Position numbers and translations under genes: made by a program. Below the pieces are notes generated by a model. That model was given only the letters and a program-made list of their open reading frames with translations, searched no databases and had not been told where the DNA came from. Below, in pieces: positions 1 through 8,406 of a DNA stretch of 64,000 nucleotides (position 1 is the first letter of the stretch; every line of letters begins with the position of its first letter). This DNA comes from Actinomycetota bacterium (GTDB lineage Bacteria; Actinomycetota; Acidimicrobiia; IMCC26256; PALSA-610): assembly GCA_005773635.1 (NCBI GenBank), contig SXHN01000072.1:16455-80454 (forward strand). Direction: 5' to 3'.

Positions 1-1
1 C

Positions 2-766
2 ATGTGGAGCCGCCCGTTTGGCATGCTGCGACCCGTCGATGAGATCGCGATGCTGACGCGTCGATACATGCATGAATACGGCGCCACTCGCGACCACCTT
101 GCGAACGTCGCGCTCGCCTCGCGTGCCCACGCCAACCGAAATCCCAACGCTGCGATGTACACGAAACCCATGACTCGCGATGCGTACATGGACTCGCGGT
201 GGATCAGCGAACCCCTGTGCCTGTTCGACAACTGCCTCGAAAGCGACGGTGCGCTCGCAGTCGTCATCGCGCGGCGCGATCGGGCGGCAGATACCCGCCA
301 TGAACCCGTCATTGTGCACGCGGTTGCGCAAGGGCTGCCACCGCAACACCAAACGATGACCAACTTCTTCAACGACGACCCGTTGCGCGGCCCCGCATGG
401 GTGACCGCCCGCAAGCTCTGGGAACGCGCCGACGTTGGGCCCCGCGATGTCAATGTGGCGCAGCTGTACGACGCGTTCAGCCCGCTCATTCCTTTGTCGC
501 TCGAAGGCTACGGATTTTGCGAACGAGGCGAGGGCGGTGCGTTCACCGACAACGGCAACACGCAATGGGGAACGGGCGCCTTGCCCGTCAACACCAGTGG
601 CGGAGGAATGAGCGAGGCATACGTACACGGTTTCAATTTGATTGTTGAGGGAGTGCGCCAGATTCGCGGCACCTCTACGAGCCAAGTTGAAAATGCCCAG
701 GTGTCGCTCGTAACTAGCGGCGAAGGCGTCCCAACATCCGCGGTCCTGTTCACAAAGGCGCGGTGA
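2..766 (+). CDS. Thiolase / SCP-x-like protein, C-terminal part (5' end outside window)
   Basis: The C-terminal 254 residues of a thiolase-superfamily protein of the lipid-transfer (SCP-x/Ltp) type. The reading frame is open to the window edge, so the N-terminal half with the nucleophilic Cys is not visible. Visible family marks are a DGALAVVI block near residue 82, a VAQLYDAFSPL block near residue 152, and the NTSGGGMSEAYVHG loop near residue 198 that replaces the classical GHP loop. Such proteins usually act on acyl-CoA or steroid-side-chain CoA esters as thiolases or retro-aldolases, often in complex with a DUF35 partner. The next gene, 4 bases downstream, is exactly such a DUF35 protein. 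The substrate is unknown. Confidence 0.85.
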   Translation: MWSRPFGMLRPVDEIAMLTRRYMHEYGATRDHLANVALASRAHANRNPNAAMYTKPMTRDAYMDSRWISEPLCLFDNCLESDGALAVVIARRDRAADTRHEPVIVHAVAQGLPPQHQTMTNFFNDDPLRGPAWVTARKLWERADVGPRDVNVAQLYDAFSPLIPLSLEGYGFCERGEGGAFTDNGNTQWGTGALPVNTSGGGMSEAYVHGFNLIVEGVRQIRGTSTSQVENAQVSLVTSGEGVPTSAVLFTKAR

Positions 767-770
767 CGAC

Positions 771-1223
771 GTGTTGGAAACCAACGATGATCGATTGTTC
801 GTCCCCGACCTCGATGATGATGACTCCCGCCCGTTTTGGGAAGGCTGCGCCCTCGGCGAACTGCGAGTGCAAGCGTGCGCGAGTTGCTCGCAATGGCGGA
901 TGCCACCACGCCCAATGTGTCCGCGTTGCCGGTCGCTCGACGTTACCTGGGTGGTTTCCTCAGGCCGCGGAACCGTGTGGTCGTTCGTGGTTCCGCATGC
1001 CCCCCTGCTTCCGGGCTACACAGAACTCGCTCCGTACAACGTCATCGTCGTCGAGCTCAATGAGAATTCGTTGATTCGTTTCGTCGGCAACCTGGTCCTC
1101 GGCCCCAACGCACCAATCAACAGCATCGACCCAGCAACCATTGCCATCGGCGAGGCCGTTGCCGTCGTATTTCAGCGCGTCAATGGCATCGCTCTCCCCT
1201 TTTGGATCCGCGCACCGAGCTGA
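771..1223 (+). CDS. DUF35 OB-fold protein with zinc ribbon, thiolase partner
   Basis: A 150-residue protein starting at GTG. It has an N-terminal rubredoxin-like zinc ribbon (CASC near residue 37, CPRC near residue 51) followed by an OB-fold with the typical GTVWSFVVPHAP strand. Proteins of this family (PF12172 plus PF01796; ChsH2 C-terminal domain is one example) bind thiolase-like proteins and complete their acyl-CoA site. It lies 4 bases after the thiolase gene, so the two are almost certainly one transcript and probably one complex. A strong hairpin follows at 1267-1294 and probably ends this operon. Confidence 0.85.
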   Translation: MLETNDDRLFVPDLDDDDSRPFWEGCALGELRVQACASCSQWRMPPRPMCPRCRSLDVTWVVSSGRGTVWSFVVPHAPLLPGYTELAPYNVIVVELNENSLIRFVGNLVLGPNAPINSIDPATIAIGEAVAVVFQRVNGIALPFWIRAPS

Positions 1224-1266
1224 TGCGCAGCGAACTGGAATCGTTGCCATGCTCCAAGGACGCGAA

Positions 1267-1294
1267 AAGGCCCAGACCAATTGGTCTGGGCCTT
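1267..1294. terminator. 28-bp perfect palindrome, bidirectional terminator candidate
   Basis: The sequence is fully self-complementary (arms AAGGCCCAGACCAA and TTGGTCTGGGCCTT), flanked by an A-run on the left and a short T-containing tail on the right. It sits between the end of the thiolase/DUF35 operon and the 3' end of the small minus-strand ORF at 1399-1518. That position suits a terminator working in both directions. The U-tract is short. Confidence 0.65.
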
Positions 1295-1398
1295 CGCTTA
1301 TCTGGGCACCTACAACCGGGGGGAGATTGCAGTGCCTCGACGGCAGCCTGGGCTCGGGGGATGCGCCCGGCGGCCGGATCTAGCGACCGATCACCGCG

Positions 1399-1518
1399 CT
1401 ATGCAGCTTTGCGGACCTTCACCGCGGGTCGAACGACGTTGTTGGCGGAACGAAGCTGATCAAGTCGGGACTCCCAGATGATCTGCTTGGCCAGCCATGC
1501 GATTGCGTTTGCGTTCAT
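1399..1518 (-). CDS. 39-residue small ORF with strong ribosome binding site
   Basis: A 39-codon ORF beginning ATG at 1518 and ending TAG at 1399. A clear GGGAGGT Shine-Dalgarno sequence lies about 7 bases before the ATG, which is the main reason for calling it. The product (MNANAIAWLAKQIIWESRLD and onward) starts with a predicted amphipathic helix and ends in a basic segment (VKVRKAA). No domain is recognised. It is divergent from the MerR gene at 1732 and convergent with the thiolase/DUF35 operon, with the palindrome at 1267-1294 as shared terminator. It could be a small regulator or membrane-associated peptide; function is unknown. Confidence 0.5.
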   Translation of the reverse strand: MNANAIAWLAKQIIWESRLDQLRSANNVVRPAVKVRKAA

Positions 1519-1650
1519 TTCGGACCTCCCGGTCTTCATCTGATCGAAATTCATGCGATTCGGACTCAGGAACGGGTCCGAAAGGTGAAACTGTTGCTGA
1601 ACACTTGCCTCTGGAGCAAAAACTCCGTAAGTTGTGGATCTTGGCGCACG

Positions 1651-1705
1651 AACACTGTAAGTAAACACTCTCAGCGTATCGACTGTCAAGTCATTCACGT
1701 ATCGA
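1651..1705. promoter_or_regulatory. Direct repeats upstream of the MerR gene
   Basis: Two direct repeat pairs lie in the divergent intergenic region. AACACT occurs at 1651-1656 and 1664-1669, and CGTATCGA occurs at 1675-1682 and 1698-1705 (23 bases apart, roughly two helical turns). This is the obvious place for MerR autoregulation, but MerR sites are usually inverted repeats around a long promoter spacer, so the assignment is tentative. Confidence 0.3.
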
Positions 1706-1731
1706 ACCAAGAACTTTCTCAGGGAGGCCTT

Positions 1732-2472
1732 GTGGCCGAATGCAGTTGGCGTATCGACGACCTCGCGCAGCGGGCGGCGCTCACCGTCGACACGATCCGC
1801 TACTACACCCGAGAAGGCCTCCTTCCGGCCGCCATCAAGGCCGGCAAGAACAAGCTGTATGGGCAATCTCACCTCGACCGCATCGCCTATATCAAACAAC
1901 TCCAAGAAAAACGATTCTCGTTGGCTGCGATTAAGGCGATCGTCACGACGGACCGACCGGGGCTCGACGGTCTATTTCTTGGCGCTGAGCACCAATTCAG
2001 CCTCGAAGAACTCATCGAACGCTCCGAACTGACATCGGAGTTCGTCACCAAGATTTCCGCGATTGGGTTGCTCGCAGACCCCGAAGGTCTGGGTCGCCAG
2101 AGCTACGACGATGCCGATGTCGCCCTATTGCGCAACGTCGCTGAACTCCTTGCGGTGGGCATGACCCAGGACATCCTCGTGGAGTTAGGCCGCATTTACG
2201 TCCGTCATTTCAGCGAACTCCAACGCGAGGTGCACGCGATGCTCGCGGGTTGGAGCCACCCCGAATGGGACCCTGCAGAAATGGAAACGATGCAACGCGA
2301 ACTCACGGCGAACGCGTCGCGCATGCTTCCTGCCGTTGACAAAGTGTTGAACTACGTGCACCAACGAACCGTGCAACGCCTCACCATTGAAGCGCTCCGC
2401 ACCGCCGCGGCAACCGGCACAGGTGTTGGAGGCGTCAAGAACTCACCGTCAACCAGCGGTCCCCCCGACTAA
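1732..2472 (+). CDS. MerR-family transcriptional regulator
   Basis: A 246-residue regulator. The start is GTG at 1732, preceded by AGGGAGG at 1721-1727; an upstream in-frame ATG at 1585 would add 49 residues without family similarity. The N-terminus is a MerR winged helix (WRIDDLAQRAALTVDTIRYY near residue 6, then the LDRIAYIKQLQEKRFSLAAIK recognition and hinge part). The C-terminal two thirds form a helical effector or dimer region without the Cys or His pairs of metal sensors. MerR regulators of this sort in actinobacteria often control acyl-CoA metabolism genes, and the surroundings fit that, but its targets are not shown by the sequence. Confidence 0.85.
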   Translation: MAECSWRIDDLAQRAALTVDTIRYYTREGLLPAAIKAGKNKLYGQSHLDRIAYIKQLQEKRFSLAAIKAIVTTDRPGLDGLFLGAEHQFSLEELIERSELTSEFVTKISAIGLLADPEGLGRQSYDDADVALLRNVAELLAVGMTQDILVELGRIYVRHFSELQREVHAMLAGWSHPEWDPAEMETMQRELTANASRMLPAVDKVLNYVHQRTVQRLTIEALRTAAATGTGVGGVKNSPSTSGPPD

Positions 2473-2502
2473 TTCGCAAACCTCGCGAACCATTGGCAGC
2501 GA

Positions 2503-3660
2503 CTAGATACGCCAAATCCGCGCCGCATTGCCGCCCGAAATCTTCGACTTCTCTTCCTCAGTGCACTGCCCCATCGAGTCGTCAATCACTTTGCGCGAAT
2601 ACGGCCAGTCGTTGCCGTGATGCGGATAATCACTCGACCACATCATGTTGTCGACACCCACCCGATGCCGCAACTCGACGCCACTGCGGTCGGTGATGAA
2701 GCTCGCAGCGTTATTGCGATACCAATAAAACGACGGAGGATTCGATATAGGCAGGTCGCCCCAAACCCGGTTGCGCCACCATCGGTCGTCAACGCATTCC
2801 AAGAAATGCGGAATCCAACCGACGCCAGTTTCGATCCAACACACTTGCAAGGTTGGAAAGCGCTCATAGACGCCAGTGAAAATCATGCTCGTCATGGCAC
2901 CAGTGGCCATCGCGAACACGTGGCTCATTCCGCCAATAGCTTTCGCTCGGGTCGCTTCGCTGTTCATGTTGTACAACGCGTTGCCTTGGACGGCAGCAGC
3001 TTTGCGCGATGCCATGCGGGCGTTGCGCGAAATGATGTTGATGTGAATCGACACCGGCATGTCGGCTTCCGCGGCGGCAGCCCAAAAAGGGTCGTCGTCG
3101 CGCGACACGACTTCGCCTCCGGCCGGCCAGTTCGAAAGCAATACGCCCTTCGCACCGCGGGCTTTGGCCGCGTGTAAACCGGTGATCGCATCGTCAATGC
3201 CCGTCGACGGCATTTGCGCGATTCCGATAAGCCGCTGCGGATCAGGGGCACAGAACTCATCGAAGAGAAAGTTGTTGTACGCCTCGACACCTGCAAGCAC
3301 GAAATTCGGGTCCTCATCACCGAGAAAGTGGCTCAGGGTGCGCTGCGGCGGAAAAAGCACCTCGGCAAAAACGCCGTCGATGTCCATGTCAGCGAGCCGA
3401 GCGTTGCCGTTGTAGCAGCCAGTGCGCGCCTGCTCGTACGTCACTCCGAACCAGCGAAACTGGTCGAACGGCATCCCCGGAGTAGCGGTAAGGCCGATCG
3501 GGTCAGGGTCGCCGCCAACTGCGGTGAGCCAAGCATCTCCGCCTTCGTGGTCTTTGACGAGCTTCGGAGCTTTGTCGGCGTATTTCGCGGACAAGTGATT
3601 CGTCCAGATGTCGGGCGGCTCGAGCACATGGCAATCAGCATCGATAATTCGAGCGTTCAA
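2503..3660 (-). CDS. Amidohydrolase-2 family metal-dependent hydrolase
   Basis: A 385-residue TIM-barrel protein of the amidohydrolase-2 (PF04909, ACMSD-like) group. The start is TTG at 3660, supported by GGAGGT 5 bases upstream. The N-terminal motif is IDADCHVLEPPDIW (Asp-x-His in place of His-x-His), then a central SIHIN histidine near residue 206 and the C-terminal WSSDYPHHGNDWP metal Asp near residue 345. This protein group is common in actinobacteria that degrade hydrophobic compounds, acting as C-C or C-N hydrolases or decarboxylases. The substrate is not evident. It is divergent from the CoA-transferase gene at 3774, and the shared intergenic region carries two palindromes. Confidence 0.85.
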   Translation of the reverse strand: MNARIIDADCHVLEPPDIWTNHLSAKYADKAPKLVKDHEGGDAWLTAVGGDPDPIGLTATPGMPFDQFRWFGVTYEQARTGCYNGNARLADMDIDGVFAEVLFPPQRTLSHFLGDEDPNFVLAGVEAYNNFLFDEFCAPDPQRLIGIAQMPSTGIDDAITGLHAAKARGAKGVLLSNWPAGGEVVSRDDDPFWAAAAEADMPVSIHINIISRNARMASRKAAAVQGNALYNMNSEATRAKAIGGMSHVFAMATGAMTSMIFTGVYERFPTLQVCWIETGVGWIPHFLECVDDRWWRNRVWGDLPISNPPSFYWYRNNAASFITDRSGVELRHRVGVDNMMWSSDYPHHGNDWPYSRKVIDDSMGQCTEEEKSKISGGNAARIWRI

Positions 3661-3700
3661 CGGTTACCTCCAACAGTGGAAATACATTTCGATCCCTACA

Positions 3701-3728
3701 CTGACACGCGCGTCAGGTTGGCGCCAAC
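3701..3728. promoter_or_regulatory. Two adjoining palindromes in the divergent promoter
   Basis: CTGACACGCGCGTCAG (3701-3716, 14 of 16 positions symmetric) is followed directly by GTTGGCGCCAAC (3717-3728, fully symmetric). They lie between the TTG of the amidohydrolase and the ATG of the CoA-transferase. The first has the same CTGAC and GTCAG half-sites as the three operators at 13.5, 21.1 and 27.9 kb but is one base longer, so it may bind a related rather than the same regulator. Confidence 0.45.
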
Positions 3729-3773
3729 TGCCACATCATTGTTGCGCGACCGCACCCCATCTCGGAGAAACCC

Positions 3774-6101
3774 ATGCAAGACGCATTACTCGAAGGAATG
3801 AGAGTTCTCGTGCTCGGCGGCGAACCGGCGGTGCGCACAGGGCGAGTACTCGCCGACCTCGGCGCCGAGGTCATTCGGGTAACACGCGCCCTCGATCCAC
3901 TCGTATCGACATCGGTGTCCTGGCTTGCCTGGACCGCCGGCAGCACCGTCGTGATCGGCGACGAGACCAGCGCGCTTGCCCTGGCTCGCGACGCCGACGT
4001 CGTGATCGACACACCAAAAGACCCTGCGTCGCTCGTCATTGATCCAATGCAAGCGCCAGCCGCGAGTTGGGTTCACATCACACCATTCGGAATGACGGGT
4101 CCGCGCGCCGACTGGCGAGCGACCGACCTCGGAATCATGGCCTCCAGCGGCAACATGTATTCCACCGGATATGCAGATCGGGCCCCTATACGCGCAACGG
4201 AACCAACCAGTTATGCCCACGTCGCCGGCGAAGCCGCATTCGCTGCGATCGCCGCGATCAACAGTGGTCGACGCCAGATCGCAGATGTCTCGACGCAAGA
4301 GTGCATCTGCATTGCATCGATGGGAGCGGCGGGACGCCATTTCCGCGCGCCGAGCCGAGGCGGTCGCGGCGGTGCAAATATTGGTAGGACACGAGAGATT
4401 TGGCCCACTCAAGATGGTTACGTCAGCTTCGGCATCCGCGGCGGCAAGGCACGGCAAGCAAGCATGCGACTCATCGCACAGCTCGTGCACGATGCAGGCA
4501 TTGAGTGCGCAGCACTCGATCAAGATTGGAGTTCGTGGAGCCAAGTAACTGCACCACATGAAGAACTCATGGCAATGGAAACAGCTGTCGGCGAGTTCTT
4601 CTCGCGCAACAGCATGCAATCGCTCTACGACATCGCGTGCGAAAAAAACTTGATGCTCGCACCAGCCAACTCGCCAGTTGAAATCTTTGCGTCTGCGCAA
4701 CTCGACGCACGCGAGTTCTTCACACCGCTTGGAAGCATCGCGAAGTTCCCACGATCGTTCGTCAAAGTGCACGGGGCCGCAGAAGCTGGACCTCGCGCTC
4801 CCGCGACCGTTCGCACTTCGGCCGCGTTTGAGTCGCCGACACGATTCACTTCGAAATCGACTGCATTAAACGGCGAAGCAGTATTCCACGGGCTGAATAT
4901 TCTTGAATTCGGATCGGGAGCTGCAGGCCCCATCGCGACGCGATATTTCGCAGAACACGGGGCGACCGTCGTGCGCATCGAAAGCAAGACGAGACCCGAT
5001 TTCCTACGCACGATGGCGCTAGGGCCCAACAATCCACATGGTCTCGAAGGTTCCGACCTGTACGACGCGTTGAACTGCGGCAAGGCGAACGTCACTTTGA
5101 ATCTGAAGCACCCAGAAGCGGTCGCGCTTGTGAAGCGACTCGTCGTCGAATGGGCCGACGTCGTTGCCGAAAACTACGCGCCGAAAGCCATGATGGGTTT
5201 CGGCCTCGATTACGCGACCTTGCGCACATTGAAACCCGACCTAGTGATGGTCAGCGCTTGCCTCAACGGACAAACCGGCCCGCATAAGGACTATCCGGGA
5301 TTCGGTGGCCAAGGGTCTGCGCTTGCGGGCTGGAACTGGGTAACGGGCTGGCCCGACCGCGAACCCGTTGGACCGTACGGAACGATCACCGATTCGCTCG
5401 CGCCAAGATACGTCGCGGCTGCGCTTGCTGCCGGGGTGCTCCACCACCGCAGAACCGGCAATGGCTGCTATCTCGACGTATCCCAGGTCGAAGCAGGGCT
5501 GTGGGCGCTGAGTCCTTGGCTATTGGAATACCAACGGGATACAACGGTCGGGATGCGCGACGGCAATCGAAGTCGCCATTGCGCCCCGCACGGCGCGTTT
5601 CGCTGCGCGGACGAATTCGTCAACGGCGAGACCATCGACGATCGCTGGATCGCGATCGCGTGCCATACCGATAAACAGTGGCAACAGTTGGCTGGTGTTA
5701 TCGGCGCCGACTCCCAAAGGTTTACAAGCATCTCCGCACGCATCACCGCAGCCAACGAAATCGAGGAAGTTGTGAACGCCTGGACCGCAACCCGAACACG
5801 TGATGAGGTCGCGACGCAGCTACAGGCACTGGGTATCGAAGCCGTCCCGGTGGCAGATTTCGCGGACGTTGCCCTCATCGATGCACAACTCCAACACCGG
5901 AAACACTTCGTCGCGCTACAGCACCCGGTTCTCGGTGAAGGTCGGTACGAACGCAACGGGATTCGCTTCAGCCAAGCGCGCTCGGGGTACGAAAACTCCG
6001 GGCCGATGCTGGGCGACCATAATGACTGGATCCTCAACCAGGTGCTGGAAATCGACCTCATGCACATTGCCGAAATGCGCGTATCCGGAGCTGTCGAATA
6101 A
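3774..6101 (+). CDS. Double-domain CaiB/BaiF (class III) CoA-transferase
   Basis: A 775-residue protein, about twice the usual 380-430 of a class III CoA-transferase. Residues 1-360 and about 365-760 each look like one CaiB/BaiF domain. The first opens with MRVLVLGGEPAVRTGRVLAD; the second opens with LNILEFGSGAAGPIATRYFA and carries the GFGLDYATLRTLKPDLVMVS core. Both halves keep an Asp at the catalytic position (ADVSTQE near residue 175 and LDVSQVEAG near residue 568). Class III enzymes normally act as interlocked dimers; a fused chain could supply both protomers. It probably moves CoA between carboxylic acids in a fatty or steroid acid pathway. The start ATG follows a CGGAGAAA ribosome site. 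Confidence 0.85.
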   Translation: MQDALLEGMRVLVLGGEPAVRTGRVLADLGAEVIRVTRALDPLVSTSVSWLAWTAGSTVVIGDETSALALARDADVVIDTPKDPASLVIDPMQAPAASWVHITPFGMTGPRADWRATDLGIMASSGNMYSTGYADRAPIRATEPTSYAHVAGEAAFAAIAAINSGRRQIADVSTQECICIASMGAAGRHFRAPSRGGRGGANIGRTREIWPTQDGYVSFGIRGGKARQASMRLIAQLVHDAGIECAALDQDWSSWSQVTAPHEELMAMETAVGEFFSRNSMQSLYDIACEKNLMLAPANSPVEIFASAQLDAREFFTPLGSIAKFPRSFVKVHGAAEAGPRAPATVRTSAAFESPTRFTSKSTALNGEAVFHGLNILEFGSGAAGPIATRYFAEHGATVVRIESKTRPDFLRTMALGPNNPHGLEGSDLYDALNCGKANVTLNLKHPEAVALVKRLVVEWADVVAENYAPKAMMGFGLDYATLRTLKPDLVMVSACLNGQTGPHKDYPGFGGQGSALAGWNWVTGWPDREPVGPYGTITDSLAPRYVAAALAAGVLHHRRTGNGCYLDVSQVEAGLWALSPWLLEYQRDTTVGMRDGNRSRHCAPHGAFRCADEFVNGETIDDRWIAIACHTDKQWQQLAGVIGADSQRFTSISARITAANEIEEVVNAWTATRTRDEVATQLQALGIEAVPVADFADVALIDAQLQHRKHFVALQHPVLGEGRYERNGIRFSQARSGYENSGPMLGDHNDWILNQVLEIDLMHIAEMRVSGAVE

Positions 6102-6231
6102 CAGATACACATCCTGAACACCAGGTGCTGCTCCCACAAACATCAAATCTTCATTGCGCGAGCATCAATTTGCAAGACCGTGGCCCGCACTGACAGGCGC
6201 AGGCAGCGCCGCGTGCGAAGATATCGGGGAC

Positions 6232-7173
6232 ATGCGAACCATCTTGCGGATTATCACATTCAATGCTGCGGGGATGGTCGCGCTCGCGACGCTAGTTGCA
6301 CGACTTCGTAGCTCCATGTGGCCATTCGAATGGTTCGCCAACTTCAGCGTGCAGCTATTGGTCGCGTCCACCATGCTCCTGCTGATCGCGGGCGCGTTGA
6401 AATCGAAGATCACGCTGGCAGTTTGTGCGTTCGCGGTAGTTGTCAACGCCACGATGGCCGCAACTGTCCTTCGTTCCGATCGAATCACACCTCCGCATGG
6501 CACAACAGTCGTGGTTGGGCACTTGAACGCGCAAAGCGGCAAGATCGACGTCAATGCCTTGCGCTCTATGTTGCGCAGTGAACGACCCGACGCATTCGTC
6601 GTGCTTGAACCGGCACAAGGTGACGTCCGGGCGCTGCAACGCGATGCAGCGCAGTACACGGTGCACACGACGGCGACCAAGGCATCGCCACCATGGGTGC
6701 GAACCATTGTGCTCGCTCGCGTTCCAGTGGCGAACGTTGTACACCGCGAAGCAAAGCATCTTCCGCCCGCCACGGTTGAGTACACCATCTTGATAGATCG
6801 CCAACCGGTCAACATCCTCGCGTTGCACACCGCCTCCCCTACGACGCCGGACCGCATGCGGGAACGCAACCGCGCACTGCGAGCCACTGTGAGCTGGAGC
6901 ACTTCACGCGACGGCGATCACATCGTGATGGGCGATCTCAATGCGACACCGTGGTCGCCCGAATTTGGTGACACCGAACGCGGCGCGCGCCTACGAAGCT
7001 CCCTACGCGGCTTTGGACAGCAAGCGACGTGGCCAAGTGAGTTGGGATGGCTCGGGTTACCCATCGACCATGCACTCCTCAGCGCAAGACTCGTGACAGT
7101 CGATCGTCGAACGGTAAGTGGCTTTGGCTCCGAACATCGCAGCTTGTTGGTGACCGTCGCCCGGAAAATCTAA
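6232..7173 (+). CDS. Membrane-anchored endonuclease/exonuclease/phosphatase (EEP) family protein
   Basis: A 313-residue protein with three N-terminal hydrophobic segments (roughly residues 4-22, 32-52 and 57-75), then an EEP catalytic domain. Visible EEP motifs are GHLNAQSG near residue 94, the metal-binding Glu in VVLEPA, GDLNATPW near residue 238, IDHALL near residue 280 and a final SEH in place of the usual SDH. The layout resembles YafD-type proteins. The substrate (phosphodiester or lipid head group) cannot be told. An upstream in-frame start at 6154 exists, but ATG 6232 gives the natural membrane-protein N-terminus. Confidence 0.75.
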   Translation: MRTILRIITFNAAGMVALATLVARLRSSMWPFEWFANFSVQLLVASTMLLLIAGALKSKITLAVCAFAVVVNATMAATVLRSDRITPPHGTTVVVGHLNAQSGKIDVNALRSMLRSERPDAFVVLEPAQGDVRALQRDAAQYTVHTTATKASPPWVRTIVLARVPVANVVHREAKHLPPATVEYTILIDRQPVNILALHTASPTTPDRMRERNRALRATVSWSTSRDGDHIVMGDLNATPWSPEFGDTERGARLRSSLRGFGQQATWPSELGWLGLPIDHALLSARLVTVDRRTVSGFGSEHRSLLVTVARKI

Positions 7174-7187
7174 GTAACTACGATGCT

Positions 7188-8024
7188 TTAGGGAGCCCCG
7201 TAGTACTCGATGATTGATTGCGTCATGGTGTCGTGCGGTGTCTGCTTCCATGCGTCCACCATTGATTGCGCCATGTCGTCACAACCCACACGCATGAGTT
7301 GCGGTGCTTCGGTTTGAGTACACGCATCCGCGATACGGCGAGCGGCTTCTTCCGCCGGCGTGTATTGATCGATGATTTGCTGACGGGTGACCCACATTGC
7401 ATCAGCGAGCCGCGCGTACTCCTCATGATCACCCGCCGCGGCGCGGCGCTCCGATGCCGCGAGCATGTCAGTCACAATCGGGCCAGGCATCACCTCTACG
7501 ATGCGGATACCGAACTGAGCAACCTCGGCAGCTAACGATTCACCCAACGCCATCACTGCCGCCTTACTTGCGCGGTACATCGCGAGAAAGGGAACCGGCG
7601 CCAAAATCGACGACGATGTGATGTTGCAAATTACTCCCCCTCCGTTCGCCCGCAGCACAGGAATGGCACGTTGCGTCACCCGCACCAATCCGAACACATT
7701 CGCTTCGAAAAGATATTTCCAGTGTTCGTCGACGTCGCCGTGCTCAACGCTGAGATTCTCTGTCTCGACGCCCGCGTTGTTCACAACAATGGTTACATCG
7801 CTGCCTACCGAGATCGAAGCTGAATCGTTCACGTCGAGCCGTTCAACCCGTAGCGTTCCCGCGCAATTCTGCGCGTCTGAGATCAACGAAGCTCCCGCGT
7901 CGGGGTCGCGCATCGTGGCGATGGTCGCGTGTCCGCGGCGAGCGAACTCCAGCGCCGTAGCCCGGCCGATACCGCGCGACGCGCCCGTTACCAACACCGC
8001 GCCTTGTGTGTGTGATCCAGACAT
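7188..8024 (-). CDS. Short-chain dehydrogenase/reductase
   Basis: A 278-residue classical SDR. The start ATG at 8024 has GGGAGG 4 bases upstream. It has TGASRGIG for NAD(P) binding near residue 13, NNAG near residue 82, a Ser in ITSSS near residue 135 and YRASK near residue 149, so the catalytic triad is complete. The C-terminal region (residues 190-278) is long and polar, as in SDRs acting on bulky lipids. The start codon overlaps the stop of the upstream membrane-protein gene by one base, so the two are translated together. The substrate is unknown. Confidence 0.85.
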   Translation of the reverse strand: MSGSHTQGAVLVTGASRGIGRATALEFARRGHATIATMRDPDAGASLISDAQNCAGTLRVERLDVNDSASISVGSDVTIVVNNAGVETENLSVEHGDVDEHWKYLFEANVFGLVRVTQRAIPVLRANGGGVICNITSSSILAPVPFLAMYRASKAAVMALGESLAAEVAQFGIRIVEVMPGPIVTDMLAASERRAAAGDHEEYARLADAMWVTRQQIIDQYTPAEEAARRIADACTQTEAPQLMRVGCDDMAQSMVDAWKQTPHDTMTQSIIEYYGAP

Positions 8025-8347
8025 CAATCCTCCCGGATTTTCTTGGCTCGACGAATCGCGCTCACGAGCCCGGCGATAGCAACCGAGGCCAGCAGCCCGA
8101 TCATGAGCCACAACGTTTCCTTTTTGATGTTCGACTTGGGTGGCGCCGACGTGGCGCCCAAATTTTCAACGACACCAAAAGCAGCCCACGGCGCCGACAC
8201 CACCGCGAGCGCTTCGGAGCTCACGTGTCCTGCCGCGACCATCGATTTCGCAGTTGTTGCGTGGCCGTGGGCTGGGGTGGAGTTTGGAATTGCACTCCCA
8301 AACCACATCACAAGTATCGCAAAGATCAAGGTCATCGAACGACGCAT
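8024..8347 (-). CDS. Small secreted or membrane protein of unknown function
   Basis: A 107-residue protein with an N-terminal signal-like hydrophobic segment (residues 4-21, ending near PAHGHA), a middle part rich in Ala, Ser and His, and a C-terminal transmembrane helix (LWLMIGLLASVAIAGLVSAI, residues 79-98) followed by a positive tail. It overlaps the SDR start by one base. The layout suggests a membrane-tethered extracytoplasmic peptide, somewhat like copper-resistance CopC/YcnJ tails, but no family is recognised. Confidence 0.55.
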   Translation of the reverse strand: MRRSMTLIFAILVMWFGSAIPNSTPAHGHATTAKSMVAAGHVSSEALAVVSAPWAAFGVVENLGATSAPPKSNIKKETLWLMIGLLASVAIAGLVSAIRRAKKIRED

Positions 8348-8406
8348 TGCTGCAGTCTGGCACCGGGGTTAGCCGCGTCCGCGCTACACCAACTACTTTC
8401 GCATTC

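Noticed and set aside
508..915. Minus-strand ORF opposite the thiolase and DUF35 genes
   Set aside because: It is a high-GC antisense shadow with no family features; the plus-strand frames carry recognised motifs.
1585..1731. Longer MerR start at ATG 1585
   Set aside because: GTG 1732 has a strong AGGGAGG and gives the normal MerR N-terminus; the extra 49 residues look like upstream noncoding sequence.
1519..1905. N-terminal extension of the small minus-strand ORF to 1905
   Set aside because: The extension is antisense to the MerR gene; the ribosome site supports the short form from 1518.
3214..3801. 195-codon plus-strand ORF over the amidohydrolase
   Set aside because: Antisense shadow of a gene with clear metal-site motifs; no ribosome site and no family.
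3786..4772. 328-codon minus-strand ORF inside the CoA-transferase gene
   Set aside because: Long only because stop codons are rare opposite high-GC coding sequence; composition is Cys/Arg-rich and shows no domain.
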